From NCBI RefSeq assembly GCF_964355755.1, contig NW_027306095.1:124001-188000 (forward strand): 64,000 nucleotides of DNA. Reading direction: 5' to 3'. Of this stretch, positions 1-12,649 are shown piece after piece. The stretch is from Antedon mediterranea (taxonomy: Eukaryota; Echinodermata; Crinoidea; Comatulida; Antedonidae). The notes below the pieces were generated by a model. The model was not told where the DNA came from and did no database searches. It saw nothing but the letters and a program-made list of their open reading frames with translations. Both the position numbers and the translations under genes were made by a program. Numbering within the stretch: the stretch's first letter is position 1; the number at the start of each line of letters is the position of its first letter.

Positions 1-3000
1 TTTTGTGCATTTCGAAAAAACTTTTCACACAAAAACGACAAAGTGCACAAAATAGCTTCAAATCGCATTTGCAGACGTTTTAGACCATTTTGTGCATTTC
101 GATGAAACTTTTCACACAAAAACATCAAAGTGCACAAAATTGCTTCAAATCGCATTTGGAGACGTTTTAGACAATTTTGTGCCTTTCGATGAAACTTTTC
201 ACACAAAAACGACAAAGTGCACAAAATAGCTTCAAATCGCATTTAGAGACGTTTTAGACCATTTTGTGCATTTCGATGAAACTTTTCACACAAAAACATC
301 AAAGTGCACAAAATAGCTTCAAATCGCATTTAGAGACGTTTTAGACCATTTTGAGCATTTCGATGAAACTTTTCACACAAAAACGACAAAGTGCACAAAA
401 TAGCTTCAAATCGCATTTAGAGACGTTTTAGACAATTTTGTGCCTTTCGATGAAACTTTTCACAAAAAAACATCAAAGTGCACAAAATAGCTTCAAATCG
501 CATTTGCAGACGTTTTAGACCATTTTGTGCATTTCGATGAAACTTTTCACACAAAAACATCAAAGTGCACAAAATTGCTTCAAATCGCATTTGGAGACGT
601 TTTAGACCATTTTGAGCATTTCGATGAAACTTTTCACACAAAAACGACAAAGTGCACAAAATAGCTTCAAATCGCATTTAGAGACGTTTTAGACCATTTT
701 GTGCATTTCGATGAAACTTTTCACAAAAAAACATCAAAGTGCACAAAATAGCTTCAAATCGCATTTAGAGACGTTTTAGACAATTTTGTGCCTTTCGATG
801 AAACTTTTCACAAAAAAACATCAAAGTGCACAAAATAGCTTCAAATCGCATTTGCAGACGTTTTAGACCATTTTGTGCATTTCGATGAAACTTTTCACAC
901 AAAAACATCAAAGTGCACAAAATTGCTTCAAATCGCATTTGGAGACGTTTTAGACCATTTTGAGCATTTCGATGAAACTTTTCACACAAAAACGACAAAG
1001 TGCACAAAATAGCTTCAAATCGCATTTAGAGACGTTTTAGACCATTTTGTGCATTTCGATGAAACTTTTCACAAAAAAACATCAAAGTGCACAAAATAGC
1101 TTCAAATCGCATTTAGAGACGTTTTAGACCATTTTGTGCATTTCGATGAAACTTTTCACACAAAAACATCAAAGTGCACAAAATAGCTTCAAATCGCATT
1201 TAGAGACGTTTTAGACCATTTTGTGCATTTCGATGAAACTTTTCACACAAAAACATCAAAGTGCACAAAATAGCTTCAAATCGCATTTGGAGACGTTTTA
1301 GACCATTTTGTGCATTTCGATGAAACTTTTCACACAAAAACGACAAAGTGCACAAAATAGCTTCAAATCGCATTTAGAGACGTTTTAGACCATTTTGTGC
1401 ATTTCGATGAAACTTTTCACACAAAAACATCAAAGTGCACAAAATAGCTTCAAATCGCATTTGGAGACGTTTTAGACCATGTTGTGCATTTCGAAAAAAC
1501 TTGATTACACAAAAACATCAAAGTGCTTAAATTCACATTTGAAACCGTTTTAGACCATTTTGAGAATTTCGATAAAACTTTTACACAAAACATTAAAGTG
1601 CACAAAATAGCTTTAAATCGCATTTGCAGACGTTTTAGACCATTTTGTGCATTTCGATGAGACTGGATTACACAAAACATCAAAGTGCACAAAATAGCTT
1701 CAAATCGCATTTGGAGACGTTTTAGACCATTTTGTGCATTTCGAAAAAACTTTTCACACAAAAACGACAAAGTGCACAAAATAGCTTCAAATCACATTTG
1801 AAACCGTTTTAGACCATTTTGAGAATTTTGATAAAACTTTTACACAAAACATTAAAGTGCACAAAATAGCTTTAAATCGCATTTGCAGACGTTTTAGACC
1901 ATTTTGTGCATTTCGATGAAACTTGATTACACAAAAATATCAAAGTGCTTAAAATCACATTTGAAACCGTTTTAGACCATTTTGAGCATTTCGATAAAAC
2001 TTTTCACACAAAACATCAAAGTGCACAAAATAACTTCAAATCGCAATTGGAGACGTTTTAGACCATTTTGTGCATTTCGATGAAACTTTTCACACAAAAA
2101 CATCAAAGTGCACAAAATAGCTTCAAATCGCATTTAGAGACGTTTTAGACCATTTTGTGCATTTCGATGAAACTTTTCACACAAAAACATCAAAGTGCAC
2201 AAAATAGCTTCAAATCGCATTTGGAGACGTTTTAGACCATGTTGTGCATTTCGAAAAAACTTGATTACACAAAAATATCAAAGTGCTTAAAATCACATTT
2301 GAAACCGTTTTAGACAATTTTGTGCATTTCGATGAAACTTTTCACACAAAAACGACAAAGTGCACAAAATAGCTTCAAATCGCATTTAGAGACGTTTTAG
2401 ACAATTTTGTACATTTCGATGAAACTGGATTACACAAAACATCAAAGTGCACAAAATTGCTTAAAATCGCATTTGGAGACGTTTTAGACCATTTTGTGCA
2501 TTTCGAAAAAACTTTTCACACAAAAACGACAAAGTGCACAAAATAGCTTCAAATCGCATTTGCAGACGTTTTAGACCATTTTGTGCATTTCGATGAAACT
2601 TTTCACACAAAAACATCAAAGTGCACAAAATTGCTTCAAATCGCATTTGGAGACGTTTTAGACAATTTTGTGCCTTTCGATGAAACTTTTCACACAAAAA
2701 CGACAAAGTGCACAAAATAGCTTCAAATCGCATTTGCAGACGTTTTAGACCATTTTGTGCATTTCGATGAAACTTTTCACACAAAAACATCAAAGTGCAC
2801 AAAATTGCTTCAAATCGCATTTGGAGACGTTTTAGACCATTTTGTGCATTTCGATGAAACTTTTCACACAAAAACATCAAAGTCCACAAAATAGCTTCAA
2901 ATCGCATTTAGAGACGTTTTAGACCATTTTGTGCATTTCGATGAAACTTTTCACAAAAAAACATCAAAGTGCACAAAATAGCTTCAAATCGCATTTAGAG

Positions 3001-3399
3001 ACGTTTTAGACCATTTTGTGCATTTCGATGAAACTTTTCACACAAAAACATCAAAGTGCACAAAATAGCTTCAAATCGCATTTAGAGACGTTTTAGACCA
3101 TTTTGTGCATTTCGATGAAACTTTTCAGAAAAAAACATCAAAGTGCACAAAATAGCTTCAAATCGCATTTGGAGACGTTTTAGACCATTTTGAGCATTTC
3201 GATGAAACTTTTCACACAAAAACGACAAAGTGCACAAAATAGCTTCAAATCGCATTTAGAGACGTTTTAGACCATTTTGTGCATTTCGATGAAACTTTTC
3301 ACACAAAAACATCAAAGTGCACAAAATAGCTTCAAATCGCATTTAGAGACGTTTTAGACCATTTTGTGCATTTCGATGAAACTTTTCACACAAAATATT
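1..3399 (-). repeat. Array block 1, reverse orientation
   Basis: Monomers read F on the minus strand throughout. The block contains the 348-bp tandem duplication near its start. Its part from about 1450 to 3000 has close copies in block 5: 1450-2040 matches about 20720-21310, and 2340-3000 matches about 21358-22018, sharing rare variants such as GTCCAC instead of GTGCAC at 2881-2886 and 21899-21904. It ends at a strand switch near 3400. Nothing else is visible in it. Confidence 0.93.
415..1110 (-). repeat. 348-bp (4-monomer) tandem duplication
   Basis: Positions 415-762 recur at 763-1110 with an offset of exactly 348 bp, four 87-bp monomers. Both copies carry the same order of variants: GACAATTTTGTGCCTTTC, then the AAAAAAAC run, then a GCAGACG unit, then GAGCATTTC with CGACAAAG. 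I saw no difference between the copies by eye, so the event looks recent. The same four-unit order occurs in block 5 at about 18655-18915. Confidence 0.85.
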
Positions 3400-3412
3400 A
3401 AACTTTGATGTT
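3388..3412. other. Strand-switch junction R to F (1)
   Basis: Reverse monomers run to ACACAAAATATTAA, then the sequence continues as forward ACTTTGATGTTTTTTTG. The exact breakpoint is blurred by a few shared bases (about 3398-3402). There is no long palindrome here, unlike the F-to-R switches. The AATATT hexamer is a short palindrome at the join. Confidence 0.85.
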
Positions 3413-4298
3413 TTTTTGTGAAAAGTTTCATCGAAATGCACAAAATGGTCTAAAACGTCTCTAAATGCGATTTGAAACTATTTTGTGCACTTTGTCGTTT
3501 TTGTGTGAAAAGTTTCATCGAAATGCTCAAAATGGTCTAAAACGTTTCAAAATGCGATTTGAAGCTATTTAGTGCACTTTGATGTTTTTTTGTGAAAAGT
3601 TTCATCGAAAAAAACAAAATGGTCTAAAACGTCTCTAAATGCGATTTGAAGCTATTTTGTGCACTTTGTCGTTTTTGTGTGAAAAGTTTCATCGAAATGC
3701 TCAAAATGGTCTAAAACGTTTCAAAATGCGATTTGAAGCAATTTTGTGCACTTTGATGTTTTTGTGTGAAAAGTTTCATCGAAATGCACAAAATGGTCTA
3801 AAACGTCTGCAAATGCGATTTGAAGCTATTTTGTGCACTTTGATGTTTTTGTGTGAAAAGTTTCATCGAAATGCTCAAAATGGTCTAAAATGTCTCCAAA
3901 TGCAATTTGAAGCAATTTTGTGCACTTTGTCGTTTTTGTATGAAAAGTTTTTTCGAAATGCACAAAATGGTCTAAAACGTCTCCAAATGCGATTTGAAGC
4001 AATTTTGTGCACTTTGATGTTTTGTGTAATCCAGTTTCATCGAAATGTACAAAATTGTCTAAAACGTCTCTAAATGCGATTTGAAGCTATTTTGTGCACT
4101 TTGTCGTTTTTGTGTGAAAAGTTTCATCGAAATGCACAAAATGGTCTAAAACGTCTCCAATTGCGATTTGAAGTTATTTTGTGCACTTTGATGTTTTGTG
4201 TGAAAAGTTTTATCGAAATGCTCAAAATGGTCTAAAACGGTTTCAAATGTGATTTTAAGCACTTTGATATTTTTGTGTAATCAAGTTTCATCGAAATG
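3400..4298 (+). repeat. Array block 2, forward orientation (899 bp)
   Basis: This is the shortest block, about ten monomers on the plus strand between two strand switches. It includes a local oddity near 3605-3620, where ATCGAAAAAAACAAAATGG replaces ATCGAAATGCACAAAATGG. Its last third (about 3965-4298) is the reverse complement of about 16508-16840. It ends at the palindromic switch at 4298/4299. Confidence 0.92.
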
Positions 4299-4314
4299 CA
4301 TTTCGATGAAACTT
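4283..4314. repeat. 32-bp perfect palindrome at F-to-R switch (J1)
   Basis: The 32 bases are their own reverse complement, centred between 4298 and 4299, with core TCGAAATGCATTTCGA. To the left the sequence is a forward 78-bp type monomer (GTAATCAAG); to the right it is a reverse standard monomer (CTTTTCACAC). Symmetry breaks at the 33rd base because the two sides come from different monomer classes. So this is not a simple fold-back copy but a join of two classes at the same internal motif. Confidence 0.95.
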
Positions 4315-6649
4315 TTCACACAAAAACATCAAAGTGCACAAAATAGCTTCAAATCGCATTTAGAGACGTTTTAGACCATTTTGTGCATTTCGATGAAACT
4401 TTTCAGAAAAAAACATCAAAGTGCACAAAATAGCTTCAAATCGCATTTGGAGACGTTTTAGACCATTTTGAGCATTTCGATGAAACTTTTCACACAAAAA
4501 CGACAAAGTGCACAAAATAGCTTCAAATCGCATTTAGAGACGTTTTAGACCATTTTGTGCATTTCGATGAAACTTTTCACACAAAAACATCAAAGTGCAC
4601 AAAATAGCTTCAAATCGCATTTAGAGACGTTTTAGACCATTTTGTGTATGTATTTCGATGAAACTTTTCACACAAAAACATCAAAGTGCACAAAATAGCT
4701 TCAAATCGCATTTGGAGACGTTTTAGACCATGTTGTGCATTTCGAAAAAACTTGATTACACAAAAATATCAAAGTGCTTAAAATCACATTTGAAACCGTT
4801 TTAGACAATTTTGAGCATTTCGATAAAACTTTTCACACAAAACATTAAAGTGCACAAAATAGCAAACTTTTTACACAAAACATCAAAGTGCACAAAAGAG
4901 CTCCAATTCGCATTGGGAGACGTTTTAGACCATTTTGTGCATTTCGAAAAAACTTTTCACTCAAAAACATCAAAGTGCATACAATAGCTTAATATCGTAT
5001 TTGGAGACGTTTTAGACAATTTTGTGCATTTCGATGAAACTTTTCACACAAAAACATCAAAGTGCACAAAATAGCTTCAAATCGCATTTGCAGACGTTTT
5101 AAACCATTTTGTGCATTTCGATGAAACTTGATTACACAAAAACATCAAAGTGCTTAAAATCACATTTGAAACCGTTTTAGACCATTTTGAGAATTTCGAT
5201 AAAACTTTACACACAAAAACATCAAAGTGCACAAAATAGCTTCAAATCGCATTTAGAGACGTTTTAGACCATTTTGTGTATTTCGATGAAACTTTTCACA
5301 CAAAAACATCAAAGTGCACAAAATAGCTTCAAATCGCATTTGGAGACGTTTTAGACCATGTTGTGCATTTCGAAAAAACTTGATTACACAAAAATATCAA
5401 AGTGCTTAAAATCACATTTGAAACCGTTTTAGACAATTTTGAGCATTTCGATAAAACTTTTCACACAAAACATTAAAGTGCACAAAATAGCAAACTTTTT
5501 ACACAAAACATCAAAGTGCACAAAAGAGCTCCAAATCGCATTGGGAGACGTTTTAGACCATTTTGTGCATTTCGAAAAAACTTTTCACTCAAAAACATCA
5601 AAGTGCATACAATAGCTTAATATCGTATTTGGAGACGTTTTAGACAATTTTGTGCATTTCGATGAAACTTTTCACACAAAAACATCAAAGTGCACAAAAT
5701 AGCTTCAAATCGCATTTGCAGACGTTTTAAACCATTTTGTGCATTTCGATGAAACTTGATTACACAAAAACATCAAAGTGCTTAAAATCTCATTTGAAAC
5801 CGTTTTAGACCATTTTGAGAATTTCGATAAAACTTTTCACACAAAACATTAAAGTGCACAAAATAGCTTTAAATCGCATTTGCAGACGTTTTAGACCATT
5901 TTGTGCATTTCGATGAAACTTGATTACACAAAAATATCAAAGTGCTTAAAATCACATTTGAAACCGTTTTAGACCATTTTGAGCATTTCGATAAAACTTT
6001 TCACACAAAACATCAAAGTGCACAAAATAACTTCAAATCGCAATTGGAGACGTTTTAGACCATTTTGTGCATTTCGAAAAAACTTTTCACACAAAAACGA
6101 CAAAGTACACAAAATAGCTTCAAATCGCATTTGCAGACGTTTTAGACCATTTTGTGCATTTCGATGAAACTTTTCACACAAAAACATCAAAGTGCACAAA
6201 ATTGCTTCAAATCGCATTTGGAGACGTTTTAGACCATTTTGAGCATTTCGATGAAACTTTTCACACAAAAACGACAAAGTGCACAAAATAGCTTCAAATC
6301 GCATTTAGAGACGTTTTAGACAATTTTGTGCATTTCGATGAAACTTTTCACAAAAAAACATCAAAGTGCACAAAATAGCTTCAAATCGCATTTAGAGACG
6401 TTTTAGACCATTTTGAGCATTTCGATGAAACTTTTCACACAAAAACGACAAAGTGCACAAAATAGCTTCAAATCGCATTTAGAGACGTTTTAGACCATTT
6501 TGTGCATTTCGATGAAACTTTTCACACAAAAACATCAAAGTGCACAAAATAGCTTCAAATCGCATTTAGAGACGTTTTAGACCATTTTGTGCATTTCGAT
6601 GAAACTTTTCACACAAAAACATCAAAGTGCACAAAATAGCTTCAAATCG
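4299..6649 (-). repeat. Array block 3, reverse orientation
   Basis: Reverse monomers fill this block. It holds a 628-bp tandem duplication, two truncated 38-bp monomers, and a 4-base insertion (TGTATGTATTTCG at about 4646-4656). The portion up to about 6120 is a reverse-complement copy of about 15130-16507, after allowing for the duplication. The portion 5210-6075 also has a direct copy at 17386-18251 (offset 12,176). It ends at the switch near 6649. Confidence 0.92.
4653..5833 (-). repeat. 628-bp tandem duplication
   Basis: Positions about 4653-5205 recur at 5281-5833 with an offset of 628 bp. Both copies contain the truncated monomer (GCAAACTTTTT at 4862 and 5490), the odd CATTGGGAGACG variant, and the CATACAATAGCTTAATATCG unit. 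Small differences exist, for example CCAATTCGC against CCAAATCGC. Past 5205 the two copies diverge into different monomer classes. Confidence 0.85.
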
Positions 6650-6660
6650 TCGTTTTTGTG
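6640..6660. other. Strand-switch junction R to F (2)
   Basis: Reverse sequence ends TAGCTTCAAATCG and forward sequence starts TCGTTTTTGTGTG at about 6649-6650. The shared TCG makes the exact breakpoint uncertain by two or three bases. There is no flanking palindrome. The first forward monomer is therefore missing its first 29 or so bases. Confidence 0.88.
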
Positions 6661-7410
6661 TGAAAAGTTTCATCGAAATGCACAAAATGGTCTAAAACGT
6701 CTTCAATTGCGATTTGAAGTTATTTTGTGCACTTTGATGTTTTGTGTGAAAAGTTTTATCGAAATGCTCAAAATGGTCTAAAACGGTTTCAAATGTGATT
6801 TTAAGCACTCTGATATTTTTGTGTAATCAAGTTTCATCGAAATGCACAAAATGGTCTAAAACGTCTGCAAATGCGATTTGAAGCTATTTTGTGCACTTTG
6901 ATGTTTTTGTGTGAAAAGTTTCATCGAAATGCACAAAATTGTCTAAAACGTCTCCAAATACGATATTAAGCTATTGTATGCACTTTAATATTTTTGAGTG
7001 AAAAGTTTTTTCGAAATGCACAAAATGGTCTAAAACGTCTCCAAATGCGATTTGAAGCTATTTTGTGCACTTTGATGTTTTTTTCTGAAAAGTTTCATCG
7101 AAATGCACAAAATGGTCTAAAACGTCTCTAAATGCGATTTGAAGCTATTTTGTGCACTTTGATGTTTTTGTGTGAAAAGTTTCATCGAAATGCACAAAAT
7201 GGTCTAAAACGTCTCTAAATGCGATTTGAAGCTATTTTGTGCACTTTGATGTTTTTTTGTGAAAATTTTCATCGAAATGCAAAAAATGGTCTAAAACGTC
7301 TCTAAATGCGATTTGAAGCTATTTTGTGCACTTTGTCGTTTTTGTGTGAAAAGTTTCATCGAAATGCTCAAAATGGTCTAAAACGTCTCCAAATGCGATT
7401 TGAAGCAATT

Positions 7411-10400
7411 TTGTGCACTTTGATGTTTTTGTGTGAAAAGTTTCATCGAAATGCACAAAATGGTCTAAAACGTCTGCAAATGCGATTTGAAGCTATTTTG
7501 TGCACTTTGATGTTTTTTTGTGAAAAGTTTCATCGAAATGTACAAAATTGTCTAAAACGTCTCTAAATGCGATTTGAAGCTATTTTGTGCACTTTGATGT
7601 TTTTTTGTGAAAAGTTTCATCGAAATGTACAAAATTGTCTAAAACGTCTCTAAATGCGATTTGAAGCTATTTTGTGCACTTTGTCGTTTTTGTGTGAAAA
7701 GTTTCATCGAAATGCTCAAAATGGTCTAAAACGTCTCCAAATGCGATTTGAAGCAATTTTGTGCAGTTTGATGTTTTTGTGTGAAAAGTTTCATCGAAAT
7801 ACACAAAATGGTCTAAAACGTCTGCAAATGCGATTTGAAGCTATTTTGTGCACTTTGTCGTTTTTGTGTGAAAAGTTTTTTCGAAATGCACAAAATGGTC
7901 TAAAACGTCTCCAAATGCGATTTGAAGCTATTTTGTGCACTTTGATGTTTTTGTGTGAAAAGTTTCATCGAAATGCACAAAATGGTCTAAAACGTCTCTA
8001 AATGCGATTTGAAGCAATTTTGTGCACTTTGATGTTTTGTGTAATCCAGTTTCATCGAAATGTACAAAATTGTCTAAAACGTCTCTAAATGCGATTTGAA
8101 GCTATTTTGTGCACTTTGTCGTTTTTGTGTGAAAAGTTTTTTCGAAATGCACAAAATGGTCTAAAACGTCTCCAATTGCGATTTGAAGTTATTTTGTGCA
8201 CTTTGATGTTTTGTGTGAAAAGTTTTATCGAAATGCTCAAAATGGTCTAAAACGGTTTCAAATGTGATTTTAAGCAGTTTGATATTTTTGTGTAATCAAG
8301 TTTCATCGAAATGCACAAAATGGTCTAAAACGTCTGCAAATGCGATTTAAAGCTATTTTGTGCACTTTAATGTTTTGTGTGAAAAGTTTTATCGAAATTC
8401 TCAAAATGGTCTAAAACGGTTTCAAATGTGATTTTAAGCACTTTGATGTTTTTGTGTAATCAAGTTTCATCGAAATGCACAAAATGGTCTAAAACGTCTC
8501 CAAATGCGATTTGAAGCAATTTTGTGCACTTTGATGTTTTGTGTAATCCAGTTTCATCGAAATGTACAAAATTGTCTAAAACGTCTCTAAATGCGATTTG
8601 AAGCTATTTTGTGCACTTTGTCGTTTTTGTGTGAAAAGTTTCATCGAAATGCACAAAATGGTCTAAAACGTCTCCAATTGCGATTTGAAGTTATTTTGTG
8701 CACTTTGATGTTTTGTGTGAAAAGTTTTATCGAAATGCTCAAAATGGTCTAAAACGGTTTCAAATGTGATTTTAAGCACTTTGATATTTTTGTGTAATCA
8801 AGTTTCATCGAAATGCACAAAATGGTCTAGAACGTCTGCAAATGCAATTTAAAGCTATTTTGTGCACTTTAATGTTTTGTGTGAAAAGTTTTATCGAAAT
8901 TCTCAAAATGGTCTAAAACGGTTTCAAATGTGATTTTAAGCACTTTGAGGTTTTTGTGTAATCAAGTTTTTTCGAAATGCACAACATGGTCTAAAACGTC
9001 TCCAAATGCGATTTGAAGCTATTTTGTGCACTTTGATGTTTTTGTGTGAAAAGTTTCATCGAAATGCACAAAATGGTCTAAAACGTCTGCAAATGCGATT
9101 TGAAGCTATTTTGTGCACTTTGATGTTTTTTTGTGAAAAGTTTCATCGAAATGTACAAAATTGTCTAAAACGTCTCTAAATGCGATTTGAAGCTATTTTG
9201 TGCACTTTGATGTTTTTTTGTGAAAAGTTTCATCGAAATGTACAAAATTGTCTAAAACGTCTCTAAATGCGATTTGAAGCTATTTTGTGCACTTTGTCGT
9301 TTTTGTGTGAAAAGTTTCATCGAAATGCTCAAAATGGTCTAAAACGTCTCCAAATGCGATTTGAAGCAATTTTGTGCAGTTTGATGTTTTTGTGTGAAAA
9401 GTTTCATCGAAATACACAAAATGGTCTAAAACGTCTGCAAATGCGATTTGAAGCTATTTTGTGCACTTTGTCGTTTTTGTGTGAAAAGTTTTTTCGAAAT
9501 GCACAAAATGGTCTAAAACGTCTCCAAATGCGATTTGAAGCTATTTTGTGCACTTTGATGTTTTTGTGTGAAAAGTTTCATCGAAATGCACAAAATGGTC
9601 TAAAACGTCTCTAAATGCGATTTGAAGCAATTTTGTGCACTTTGATGTTTTGTGTAATCCAGTTTCATCGAAATGTACAAAATTGTCTAAAACGTCTCTA
9701 AATGCGATTTGAAGCTATTTTGTGCACTTTGTCGTTTTTGTGTGAAAAGTTTTTTCGAAATGCACAAAATGGTCTAAAACGTCTCCAATTGCGATTTGAA
9801 GTTATTTTGTGCACTTTGATGTTTTGTGTGAAAAGTTTTATCGAAATGCTCAAAATGGTCTAAAACGGTTTCAAATGTGATTTTAAGCAGTTTGATATTT
9901 TTGTGTAATCAAGTTTCATCGAAATGCACAAAATGGTCTAAAACGTCTGCAAATGCGATTTAAAGCTATTTTGTGCACTTTAATGTTTTGTGTGAAAAGT
10001 TTTATCGAAATTCTCAAAATGGTCTAAAACGGTTTCAAATGTGATTTTAAGCACTTTGATGTTTTTGTGTAATCAAGTTTCATCGAAATGCACAAAATGG
10101 TCTAAAACGTCTCCAAATGCGATTTGAAGCAATTTTGTGCACTTTGATGTTTTGTGTAATCCAGTTTCATCGAAATGTACAAAATTGTCTAAAACGTCTC
10201 TAAATGCGATTTGAAGCTATTTTGTGCACTTTGTCGTTTTTGTGTGAAAAGTTTCATCGAAATGCACAAAATGGTCTAAAACGTCTCCAATTGCGATTTG
10301 AAGTTATTTTGTGCACTTTGATGTTTTGTGTGAAAAGTTTTATCGAAATGCTCAAAATGGTCTAAAACGGTTTCAAATGTGATTTTAAGCACTTTGATAT

Positions 10401-10640
10401 TTTTGTGTAATCAAGTTTCATCGAAATGCACAAAATGGTCTAGAACGTCTGCAAATGCAATTTAAAGCTATTTTGTGCACTTTAATGTTTTGTGTGAAAA
10501 GTTTTATCGAAATTCTCAAAATGGTCTAAAACGGTTTCAAATGTGATTTTAAGCACTTTGATGTTTTTGTGTAATCAAGTTTTTTCGAAATGCACAACAT
10601 GGTCTATTTAAAACGTCTCCAAATGCGATTTGAAGCTATT
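7411..10640 (+). repeat. 1613-bp tandem duplication
   Basis: About 7411-9023 recurs at about 9024-10640 with an offset of 1613 bp. Shared rare variants prove the relation: GTGCAGTTTGATG (7764 and 9377), ATACACAAAATGG, and GGTCTAGAACGTC followed by AATGCAATTTAAAG (8826 and 10439). The second copy has a 4-base insertion near its end (GGTCTATTTAAAACG at about 10602). A single change, CTTTGAGG in copy 1 at about 8947, is CTTTGATG in copy 2. Confidence 0.88.
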
Positions 10641-12649
10641 TTGTGCACTTTGATGTTTTTGTGTGAAAAGTTTCAATGAAATGCACAAAATGGTCTAAAA
10701 CGTCTCTAAATGCGATTTGAAGCTATTTTGTGCACTTTGATGTTTTTTTCTGAAAAGTTTCATCGAAAGGCACAAAATTGTCTAAAACGTCTCTAAATGC
10801 GATTTGAAGCTATTTTGTGCACTTTGTCGTTTTTGTGTGAAAAGTTTCATCGAAATTCCCAAAATGGTCTAAAACATCTCCAAATACGATTTGAAGCAAT
10901 TTTGTGCACTTTGATGTTTTTGTGTGAAAAGTTTCATCGAAATGCACAAAATGGTCTAAAACGTCTGCAAATGCGATTTGAAGCTATTTTGTGCACTTTG
11001 TCGTTTTTGTGTGAAAAGTTTTTTCGAAATGCACAAAATGGTCTAAAACGTCTCCAAATGCGATTTGAAGCAATTTTGTGCACTTTGATGTTTTGTGTAA
11101 TCCAGTTTCATCGAAATGTACAAAATTGTCTAAAACGTCTCTAAATGCGATTTGAAGCTATTTTGTGCACTTTGTCGTTTTTGTGTGAAAAGTTTTTTCG
11201 AAATGCACAAAATGGTCTAAAACGTCTCCAAATGCGATTTGAAGCAATTTTGTGCACTTTGATGTTTTGTGTAATCCAGTTTCATCGAAATGTACAAAAT
11301 TGTCTAAAACGTCTCTAAATGGGATTTGAAGCTATTTTGTGCACTTTGTCGTTTTTGTGTGAAAAGTTTTTTCGAAATGCACAAAATGGTTTAAAACGTC
11401 TCCAATTGCGATTTGAAGTTATTTTGTGCACTTTGATGTTTTGTGTGAAAAGTTTTATCGAAATGCTCAAAATGGTCTAAAACGGTTTCAAATGTGATTT
11501 TAAGCACTTTGATATTTTTGTGTAATCAAGTTTCATCGAAATGCACAAAATGGTCTAAAACGTCTGCAAATGCGATTTAAAGCTATTTTGTGCACTTTAA
11601 TGTTTTGTGTGAAAAGTTTTATCGAAATTCTCAAAATGGTCTAAAACGGTTTCAAATGTGATTTTAAGCACTTTGATGTTTTTGTGTAATCAAGTTTCAT
11701 CGAAATGCACAAAATGGTTTAAAACGTCTGCAAATGCGATTTGAAGCTATTTTGAGCACTTTGATGTTTTTGTGTGAAAAGTTTCATCGAAATGCACAAA
11801 ATTGTCTAAAACGTCTCCAAATACGATATTAAGCTATTGTATGCACTTTAATATTTTTGTGTGAAAAGTTTCATCGAAATGCACAAAATGGTCTCTAAAA
11901 CGTCTGCAAATGCGATTTGAAGCTATTTTGTGCACTTTGTCGTTTTTGTGTGAAAAGTTTTTTCGAAATGCACAAAATGGTCTAAAACGTCTCCAAATGC
12001 GATTTGAAGCAATTTTGTGCACTTTGATGTTTTGTGTAATCCAGTTTCATCGAAATGTACAAAATTGTCTAAAACGTCTCTAAATGCGATTTGAAGCTAT
12101 TTTGTGCACTTTGTCGTTTTTGTGTGAAAAGTTTTTTCGAAATGCACAAAATGGTCTAAAACGTCTCCAATTGCGATTTGAAGTTATTTTGTGCACTTTG
12201 ATGTTTTGTGTGAAAAGTTTTATCGAAATGCTCAAAATGGTCTAAAACGGTTTCAAATGTGATTTTAAGCACTTTGATATTTTTGTATAATCAAGTTAAA
12301 TCGAAATGCACAAAATGGTCTAAAACGTCTGCAAATGCGATTTAAAGCTATTTTGTGCACTTTAATGTTTTGTGTGAAAAGTTTTATCGAAATTCTCAAA
12401 ATGGTCTAAAACGGTTTCAAATGTGATTAAAAGCACTTTGATGTTTTTGTGTAATCAAGTTTCATCGAAAAGCACAAAATGGTTTAAAACGTCTGCAAAT
12501 GCGATTTGAAGCTATTTAGTGCACTTTGATGTTTTTGTGTGAAAAGTTTCATCGAAATGCACAAAATTGTCTAAAACGTTTCCAAATACGATATTAAGCT
12601 ATTGTATGCACTTTGATATTTTTGAGTGAAAAGTTTTTTCGAAATGCAC

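Larger units (their letters stand above)
3965..6120. repeat. Left arm of a large inverted repeat spanning J1
   Basis: This is the partner of about 15130-16840. Matching runs outward on both sides of the 4298/4299 palindrome: about 330 bp to the left, and about 1.2 kb to the right once the 628-bp duplication is discounted. Leftward it stops near 3965, where the two arms carry different monomer classes. About 9 kb separates the arms. Confidence 0.82.

Noticed and set aside
4283-4314. Transcription terminator or transposon inverted end
   Set aside because: The palindrome is fully explained by the meeting of two oppositely oriented monomers. There is no loop, U-tract, target-site duplication or element body.
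4640-4660. Possible foreign insertion at TGTATGTATTTCG
   Set aside because: It is a 4-base insertion beside a GTGTATTTCG variant that occurs elsewhere without it (5275 and 17451), best explained by slippage.
12284-12291. TATAAT-like box (TTTTTGTATAATCAAG) recurring at several sites, for example 29285, 46765 and 61243
   Set aside because: It is a one-base variant of the 78-bp monomer (GTGTAATC to GTATAATC) copied with the higher-order repeat. No gene follows any copy.
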